Source of the DNA: an uncultured Collinsella sp.
Lineage (GTDB): Bacteria > Actinomycetota > Coriobacteriia > Coriobacteriales > Coriobacteriaceae
Assembly: GCA_902494245.1 (NCBI GenBank)
Contig: CABUSR010000032.1
Span: 1-19,599, forward strand
Length of the DNA stretch: 19,599 nucleotides
Reading direction: 5' to 3'
A program made the position numbers and the translations under genes. Positions within the stretch are counted from its first letter, which is position 1; the number at the start of each line of letters is the position of its first letter. Below the pieces are notes generated by a model. The model saw only the letters and a program-made list of their open reading frames with translations, made no database searches and was not told the origin of the DNA. Positions 15,089 through 19,599 of this stretch are shown piece after piece.

Positions 15089-15225
15089 GCAGGGATACGA
15101 CATCTGTCCAACAATTCGTGTGAAACACAATGAAAAACCGTTTGATGTGAGTTAATATAAACAACGTCGTGAATCTGACTCCTGCCACATGCATGACAGG
15201 GGTTAAACACAAAAAGGAGTCAATT
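15089..15225 (+). promoter_or_regulatory. ptsH upstream region
   Basis: AT-rich DNA between the large inverted repeat and ptsH. A -10-like TATAAA is at 15156-15161 but no well-spaced -35 is clear. A weak hairpin (CCTG 15181-15184 with CAGG 15197-15200) lies in the leader before the AAAGGAG site at 15213-15219. ptsH very likely has its own promoter here, because a terminator separates it from the permease gene. Confidence 0.35.
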
Positions 15226-15489
15226 ATGGTTTCTGAGAAGGCTACCCTCGTTAATCCTCAGGGTCTGCACATGCGTCCGGCTGGTCTGTTCGCCTCCACT
15301 ATGGGCAAGTACGCCTGTGACGTGACGGTCGTCACCCCCGAGAAGGAGGTCAACGGCAAGTCCCCGATGGCCCTCATGGCTGCTGGTATCCCCTGCGGTA
15401 CCGAGGTCGAGGTCAAGTGCGACGGCGCCGACGAGGCCGAGGCTCTGGCTGCTGCCATCGAGCTCATCAAGAGCGGTCTTGGCGAGTAG
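15226..15489 (+). CDS. ptsH: Phosphocarrier protein HPr
   Basis: HPr carries phosphate from Enzyme I to the IIA domains. The 87-residue protein has the active site NPQGLHMRPAG with His15, and Ser46 in VNGKSPMALMAAG, the residue phosphorylated by HPr kinase in Gram-positive bacteria. Length is standard. The start is set by AAAGGAG, 6 bases upstream of the ATG; upstream in-frame codons lack a ribosome site. Ser46 suggests catabolite control of the Gram-positive type, but no hprK is in the window. Confidence 0.96.
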   Translation: MVSEKATLVNPQGLHMRPAGLFASTMGKYACDVTVVTPEKEVNGKSPMALMAAGIPCGTEVEVKCDGADEAEALAAAIELIKSGLGE

Positions 15490-15534
15490 AACTCAAACGG
15501 GTCGCATGTTGAACAACTAAGTTCATATTTGGGG

Positions 15535-15570
15535 GCGCAGTGACCTGTTGTAAGGTAGCTGCGCTCTTTT
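15535..15570 (+). terminator. Terminator or attenuator between ptsH and ptsI
   Basis: GCGCAG (15535-15540) pairs with CTGCGC (15559-15564), a small internal loop follows, then ACCT (15543-15546) with AGGT (15553-15556). A TCTTTTG tract follows. It would lower ptsI expression relative to ptsH, or end the ptsH transcript. Confidence 0.65.
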
Positions 15571-15616
15571 GTCATGGATATGGCAAAACGCTTTATCACA
15601 TGACACGGAGAGAGGA

Positions 15617-17326
15617 ATGGGAATGTATCAGGGAGTCAACGCTTCCGAGGGCATCGGTATCGGCACCGTCATGGTCGCCGTCGATCCCGACTTGACGTTT
15701 GAGCCGCACGAGGTTGCTGATTCGGCAGCAGAGAAGGAGCGCTATCAGTCCGCTCTTTCGGTCTTCTGCGAGAAGACCCAGGCTCAGGCCGACCACATGA
15801 AGGAGACGGTGGGCGAGGCCGAGGCCGAGATCATGAGCGGACACATTGTCCTGGCTCAGGACCCGGGCATGACCGACGCCATCAACGCCGCCATTGACGG
15901 CGGCACCTGCGCCGAGCAGGCGCTCATGGACACCTCGACCATGTTCGAGAACATGTTCCTGTCCATGGACGACGAGATGTTCCGTCTGCGCGCGGCCGAC
16001 ATCGCCGACATCCGCACCGGTATTCTGGCCGAGCTGCTGGGCAAGGAGGTCGTCGACCTCTCCGTCCTGCCCGAGAACACCGTCGTTGTCGTGCACGACC
16101 TCACGCCGTCCATGACCGCCACGATCGATAAGGCCCACGTTGCCGGTATCGTCACCGAGACCGGTGGCCGCACGTCGCACTCCGCGATCATCGCGCGCGC
16201 CCTTGAGATTCCGGCTGTCCTTTCGGTTTCCAACAGCTGCACCGCGCTGCGCAACGGTATGACCGTTGTCGTCGACGGCGGCAAGGGTATCGTTGAGGCC
16301 GATCCCGACGAGGAGACGCTCGCTGCCTACACCGCCAAGGCCGAGGCCTTCGCTGCCGAGAAGGCAGCCCTCGAGGCCTTCCGTGGCAAGCCGTCCGTGA
16401 CTGCCGATGGCATCAAGAAGATCATCGCCTGCAACATCGGTAACCCCGATGACGTGCCCAACGCGCTCGATCACGACGCCGAGGCCATCGGTCTGTTTCG
16501 CTCCGAGTTCCTGTTCATGGACTCTGCTGAGCTTCCTTCCGAGGAGGAGCAGTTCAACGCCTACCGTAAGGTCGCCAGCGCGCTCAAGGGTGCTCCGGTC
16601 ATCATCCGCACGCTCGATGTGGGTGGCGACAAGGAGATTCCGTATCTGCATATGGTCAAGGAAGACAACCCCTTCATGGGCTTCCGCGCCGTGCGTTACT
16701 GCCTGGCCAATCCCGACCAGTACAAGGTCCAGCTCCGCGCTCTGCTGCGCGCTAGCGCCTTCGGTGACGTCAAGATCATGATCCCGCTCGTCACCTGCGT
16801 CGAGGAGGTCTTGGCTGTCAAGGAGCTCGTCGAGCAGTGCAAGGCCGAGCTGACCGAAGAGGGTCGCAAGTTCAACGAGAACATCGAGGTCGGCATCATG
16901 GTCGAGACGCCCGCCGCTTCGCTGCTCGCAGACCGTCTTGCCGAGGTCGCCGACTTCTTCTCCATCGGCACCAACGACCTGATCGGCTACACCATGTGCG
17001 CCGACCGTGGTAACGACACCATCTCCAACCTGTACCAGGTTTACTATCCCGCCGTGCTCCGCTCGCTCAAGAACATCATCGAGAGCGGCGTGAAGGCCGG
17101 CATCATGGTCGGTATGTGCGGCGAGGCCGCTGCCGATCCGCTGCTCGAGCCGCTGCTGATCAGCTGGGGCCTGGAGGAGTTCTCGATGAGCGCTCCGTCG
17201 ATCCTGCGCGCCCGCAAGACCATCAGCCAGTGGACCAAGGCCGAGTGCGACGAGCTCGCCGAGAAGGCACTCGTCTGCAACACCGCCGCCGAGGTCAAGG
17301 CACTGCTCGAGTCCGCAGCTCGCTAA
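15617..17326 (+). CDS. ptsI: PTS Enzyme I (phosphoenolpyruvate-protein phosphotransferase)
   Basis: Takes phosphate from phosphoenolpyruvate and passes it to HPr, starting the PTS chain. The 569-residue protein has the HPr-binding N-domain, the swivelling His domain with TETGGRTSHSAIIARALEIP (active His188), and the PEP-binding barrel: GLFRSEFLFM, IIRTLDVGGDKEIPYL, FMGFRAVRYCL, VETPAASLLAD, FFSIGTNDLIGYTMCADRGN and the catalytic Cys501 in GMCGEAAAD. Length is typical. ATG at 15617 has a GGAG site; ATG at 15623, two codons on, is equally possible with AGAGG. Confidence 0.96.
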   Translation: MGMYQGVNASEGIGIGTVMVAVDPDLTFEPHEVADSAAEKERYQSALSVFCEKTQAQADHMKETVGEAEAEIMSGHIVLAQDPGMTDAINAAIDGGTCAEQALMDTSTMFENMFLSMDDEMFRLRAADIADIRTGILAELLGKEVVDLSVLPENTVVVVHDLTPSMTATIDKAHVAGIVTETGGRTSHSAIIARALEIPAVLSVSNSCTALRNGMTVVVDGGKGIVEADPDEETLAAYTAKAEAFAAEKAALEAFRGKPSVTADGIKKIIACNIGNPDDVPNALDHDAEAIGLFRSEFLFMDSAELPSEEEQFNAYRKVASALKGAPVIIRTLDVGGDKEIPYLHMVKEDNPFMGFRAVRYCLANPDQYKVQLRALLRASAFGDVKIMIPLVTCVEEVLAVKELVEQCKAELTEEGRKFNENIEVGIMVETPAASLLADRLAEVADFFSIGTNDLIGYTMCADRGNDTISNLYQVYYPAVLRSLKNIIESGVKAGIMVGMCGEAAADPLLEPLLISWGLEEFSMSAPSILRARKTISQWTKAECDELAEKALVCNTAAEVKALLESAAR

Positions 17327-17343
17327 TTTGGTATCAGAGGTAA

Positions 17344-17373
17344 CCGCGTGGTTGGAATGGGCCGGCCACGCGG
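17344..17373 (+). other. Hairpin between ptsI and the first fruK
   Basis: A perfect 8-base stem, CCGCGTGG (17344-17351) / CCACGCGG (17366-17373), with a 14-base loop and no T-run. ptsI and fruK could be co-transcribed through it; it may stabilise or separate the messages. An AGGGGGT ribosome site for fruK follows at 17387-17393. Confidence 0.55.
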
Positions 17374-17400
17374 CCCTCACATATACAGGGGGTACTGTAA

Positions 17401-18333
17401 ATGTTCTACACGCTAACCGCTAACCCGGCTGTCGACATGACGGTTTCGAGCTCTCCGCTCGAGCCCGACGAGAACGTCCGCACCGGCTCGGCCAGCTACA
17501 CGGCTAACGGCAAGGGCCTCGACGTGTCCTTCGCCTTTAAGAAGATGGGCGTCGACACCGTCGCGCTCGGCTTCTTCGCTGGCTTCACGGGCAAGTTCAT
17601 CGTCGAGGAGGTCATGAACCTGGGTTGCCTCTGCCGCCCGGTCTGGACCGACGGTATCACGCGCATTAACACCTACGTCAACGATGGCCAGCACGAGTAC
17701 GGCATCCTGAACCCGGGTGCTCCGATCACGCCGCAGCACCAGGAGGAGCTCTACAACATCCTGGACACCGCGGGCGATCTCGAGTGCCTGATCGTTTCCG
17801 GCTCCGTGCCTCCCAAAGCTACGCCTGACTTCCTGGCTCAGGTCATGGAGCACGCTCAGGCTCGTGGCGCCGACGTCGTCCTGGACCTGTCCTCCGACAA
17901 GCTCAAGGAGCTCGCTCACAAGAAGCCGCTGCTCATCAAGCCGAACCATCACGAGATGAAGGCCATCTTCGGCGTGCCGGTCGACACCGACGACGAGGTC
18001 CGCGTTGCCATGAAGATGGCTCACGACGCTGGCGTTCAGAACGTGCTGCTCACCCGTGGTAGCCGCGGCGACGCTTACTTCTCCAACGGCGAGGATATTT
18101 GGTACGCCAAGCGTGAGTTCAACATCAAGCTGGTTTCTTCCGTCTGCGCCGGCGACTGCACCCTCGCTGCTTTCCTGCACAAGTGGTACAGGGATCGCGA
18201 CAACGTCGAGGAGGCCATGAAGCTCGCTATGGCCACCGGCGCCAACGTTGCCGAGTCCGTCGGCATCGGCGACTTCGGTCACGTCGACGAGTACAGCAAG
18301 CGCGTTGCTGTCCGCAAGCTCGATCGTCAGTAA
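17401..18333 (+). CDS. fruK: 1-phosphofructokinase (PfkB family), copy 1
   Basis: Phosphorylates fructose-1-phosphate to fructose-1,6-bisphosphate, the step after PTS fructose uptake. The 310-residue PfkB-fold protein starts with FYTLTANPAVD, has the ribokinase-type ANGKGLDVSFAFKKMG (usual GGKGxNV), WTDGITRINTYV, LIVSGSVPP and LIKPNHHEM, and the catalytic-loop motif CAGDCTLAAF with Asp252 (usual GAGD). Tagatose-6-phosphate kinases are close relatives, so the substrate is judged from the PTS neighbours. It lies 74 bases after ptsI and ends in a strong terminator. Copy 2 follows. Confidence 0.9.
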   Translation: MFYTLTANPAVDMTVSSSPLEPDENVRTGSASYTANGKGLDVSFAFKKMGVDTVALGFFAGFTGKFIVEEVMNLGCLCRPVWTDGITRINTYVNDGQHEYGILNPGAPITPQHQEELYNILDTAGDLECLIVSGSVPPKATPDFLAQVMEHAQARGADVVLDLSSDKLKELAHKKPLLIKPNHHEMKAIFGVPVDTDDEVRVAMKMAHDAGVQNVLLTRGSRGDAYFSNGEDIWYAKREFNIKLVSSVCAGDCTLAAFLHKWYRDRDNVEEAMKLAMATGANVAESVGIGDFGHVDEYSKRVAVRKLDRQ

Positions 18334-18361
18334 TCGAAACGCGACATATTCGTGCGCATGC

Positions 18362-18393
18362 GGCGCCCCGGTTTCGGCTGGGGCGCCTTTTTT
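18362..18393 (+). terminator. Strong terminator after fruK copy 1
   Basis: A perfect stem GGCGCCCC (18362-18369) / GGGGCGCC (18380-18387) with a 10-base loop and six T's. It cleanly separates the two kinase genes. Confidence 0.93.
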
Positions 18394-18482
18394 GTTCCGT
18401 CATTGGAGAGAGATGTTCTGCCGTACTTCATCGCTTCCACACCGTTCACCGAGTTGTCCTAGCCTTTTACCAATGCGTGGAA

Positions 18483-18488
18483 TATACT
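18483..18488 (+). promoter_or_regulatory. Candidate -10 box for fruK copy 2
   Basis: TATACT sits 35 bases before the second kinase start and downstream of the terminator, so a promoter is needed here. The nearest -35-like sequence, TTGTCC (18454-18459), is 23 bases away, too far for a standard promoter; an activator may be required. Confidence 0.45.
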
Positions 18489-18522
18489 TTCATCAACACG
18501 TTACTTCGTGAAAGGAACATTC

Positions 18523-19455
18523 ATGATTTACACGCTCACTGCAAATCCTGCCATTGACTACAACATCTCCTGCGACGGCCTTGCTGCCAACACCGTCACG
18601 CGTACCCGTAACGCCGTCTACACGCCCAACGGCAAGGGTCTCAACGTCTCGTTCACCCTCGATCACTACGGTGTCGACACCACGATCCTGGGCTTCTTCG
18701 CCGGCTTCTCGGGCGAGTTTATCGTTAAGGGCGCCGAGGCCCTGGGCGTGCCCGTCAAGCCCGTGTGGACCGACGGCATCACGCGCGTCAACGTGTTCCT
18801 CAATGCCGGACCCGACACCGAGTACAACATGGTCAACGCCGGTGCCGCCATCAACGAGGCCAACGAGCAGGAGATGTTTGAGCTCATCGATTCGCTCGAT
18901 GACATGACCTGCCTGGTCATCAGCGGCTCGCTGCCCCCCAACACTTCCGAGGGCTTCTTGGCCGAGGTCCTGCGCCGCGTCAAGGCCAAGGGGGCCGAGT
19001 TCGTCCTCGATATCTCGAGCCATCAGCTGGCAGACCTCATTGCCATGGAGCCGCTGCTGATTAAGCCCAACGACGACGAGCTGCTCGATATCTTTGGCAT
19101 TAAGGTGAGCGGTGGCGACGACGAGTCCGTCAAGGGCGCGATGGCCGAGCTGCACGCCAAGGGCGCCAAGAATGTGCTGCTGACTCTTGGCGGCGCTGGT
19201 GCGTACTTCTCTAACGGCGAGCACATCTGGTTTGCCAACCGCACCTTCGACGTCAAGCTGCTGTCGACGGTGTGCGCCGGCGATTCCTCGCTCGCTGCCT
19301 TCCTGTCCGTGTGGCACGACGCCCCCGAGCGCGTCGAGGACGCCCTGCGCCTTTCGATGGCTACCGGCGCCAACGTGGTCGAGTGCCCGGGCCTGGGCGA
19401 CTTTGCCAAGGTGGACGAATACAAGAAGAACATCGAAGTTCGTCAGGTCTGCTAG
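18523..19455 (+). CDS. 1-phosphofructokinase (PfkB family), copy 2
   Basis: A second 310-residue PfkB-family kinase, clearly a paralogue of the preceding one: shared IYTLTANPAID-like start, PNGKGLNVSF, GFFAGFSGEFIV, PVWTDGITRVNVF, VISGSLPP, LLIKPND and CAGDSSLAAF (catalytic Asp254), with a matching C-terminal end (ATGANVVECPGLGDFAKVDEY). Sequence differs mainly in residues 13-50 and 95-140. The start at 18523 has a GAAAGGA site; an upstream GTG at 18508 is less likely. It has its own promoter region, so the two kinases can be expressed separately. The substrate could be fructose-1-phosphate or another phosphosugar such as tagatose-6-phosphate. Confidence 0.87.
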   Translation: MIYTLTANPAIDYNISCDGLAANTVTRTRNAVYTPNGKGLNVSFTLDHYGVDTTILGFFAGFSGEFIVKGAEALGVPVKPVWTDGITRVNVFLNAGPDTEYNMVNAGAAINEANEQEMFELIDSLDDMTCLVISGSLPPNTSEGFLAEVLRRVKAKGAEFVLDISSHQLADLIAMEPLLIKPNDDELLDIFGIKVSGGDDESVKGAMAELHAKGAKNVLLTLGGAGAYFSNGEHIWFANRTFDVKLLSTVCAGDSSLAAFLSVWHDAPERVEDALRLSMATGANVVECPGLGDFAKVDEYKKNIEVRQVC

Positions 19456-19493
19456 TCGTATCGAAAAATCGCTGCCGAACACCCGCTTGGGGG

Positions 19494-19599
19494 TGCGGAC
19501 AGAAAGTTGGACCGCGGGGCGGTCCGGACTGGAGGTTCGCATGTACAGCAGGGAGAAGGTCGAGCTCTTCCTCCTGGCGACGGAGGACGGCATGGGGCC
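19494..19599 (+). mobile_element. Probable left end of an insertion sequence
   Basis: After fruK copy 2 the sequence changes to TGCGGACAGAAAGTTGGACC (from 19494), which resembles IS3-type ends, followed by a perfect dyad GGACCGC (19509-19515) / GCGGTCC (19519-19525), and then a small gene start with a GGAGG site. The right end lies outside the window, so boundary and family are tentative. Confidence 0.4.
19541..19599 (+). CDS. Start of a partial gene, possibly the IS-encoded helix-turn-helix protein
   Basis: Only 19 codons are present (MYSREKVELFLLATEDGMG), preceded by GGAGG at 19531-19535. The opening resembles the first helix of small helix-turn-helix proteins at the start of IS3-like elements, but the fragment is too short to be sure. 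The frame runs off the window. Confidence 0.4.
   Translation, partial: MYSREKVELFLLATEDGMG

Noticed and set aside
12619..15210. Long open frame on the minus strand opposite the PTS permease, 863 codons
   Set aside because: It is antisense to a convincing IIB-IIC-IIA protein, is rich in Asp/Gly/His/Val as expected for the complement of GC-rich codons, and shows no family motif.
15596..17380. Minus-strand open frame of 594 codons opposite ptsI
   Set aside because: Mirror of ptsI codon bias; no ribosome site or recognisable motif.
18454..18488. TTGTCC and TATACT as a standard promoter pair before fruK copy 2
   Set aside because: The 23-base spacer is too long; only the -10 box is kept as a candidate.

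Overview
The window is GC-rich, tightly packed bacterial DNA. Gene content and codon use suggest a Coriobacteriia member (Actinomycetota), most likely Collinsella or a close relative. This is inference from synteny and protein style, not a database match. The 5' part follows an order I recall from Mycobacterium (alaS-ruvX-mltG-aro genes-M24 peptidase-efp-nusB, and separately tlyA-nadK-recN). The Asp23 gene beside nusB, together with xseB and tlyA, recalls the Bacillus efp-yqhY-nusB-xseB-tlyA-recN order.

Bases 2-4991 (+) look like one operon: the 3' end of alaS, ruvX, mltG, a YqeG-type HAD phosphatase, aroK and an aroB-like gene, with overlaps or very short gaps. The aroB-like protein keeps the fold but has lost most dehydroquinate synthase active-site residues. 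aroE, aroC and aroD, present at this locus in Mycobacterium, are absent. A long hairpin (5028-5089) precedes an M24 Xaa-Pro peptidase gene, which ends in a clear terminator.

Bases about 6350-11507 (+) are a second operon from a TATAAT-type promoter: efp, an Asp23-family gene, nusB (TTG start), xseB, tlyA, nadK and recN. It covers translation, transcription antitermination, rRNA methylation, NADP synthesis and DNA repair. A hairpin separates recN from a convergent RpiR-family regulator gene (-).

Bases 11567-19455 form a sugar phosphotransferase (PTS) region. The rpiR gene diverges from a fructose-type PTS permease with domain order IIB-IIC-IIA. Then come ptsH, ptsI and two tandem PfkB-family 1-phosphofructokinase paralogues of 310 residues each. 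Together they would take up and phosphorylate fructose (Enzyme I to HPr to IIA to IIB), then convert fructose-1-phosphate to fructose-1,6-bisphosphate. Terminators or hairpins lie between most of these genes, so they are probably expressed as separate units.

The 525-base gap between the permease and ptsH holds two very long inverted repeats (arms of about 32 and 31 bases). These are the most striking non-coding structures here. The last ~105 bases look like the left end of an insertion sequence with the start of its first gene. I see no CRISPR array, tRNA or rRNA, and no clear new defence or biosynthetic system. The best leads are the degenerate aroB-like protein, the three long hairpin elements and the duplicated kinases.
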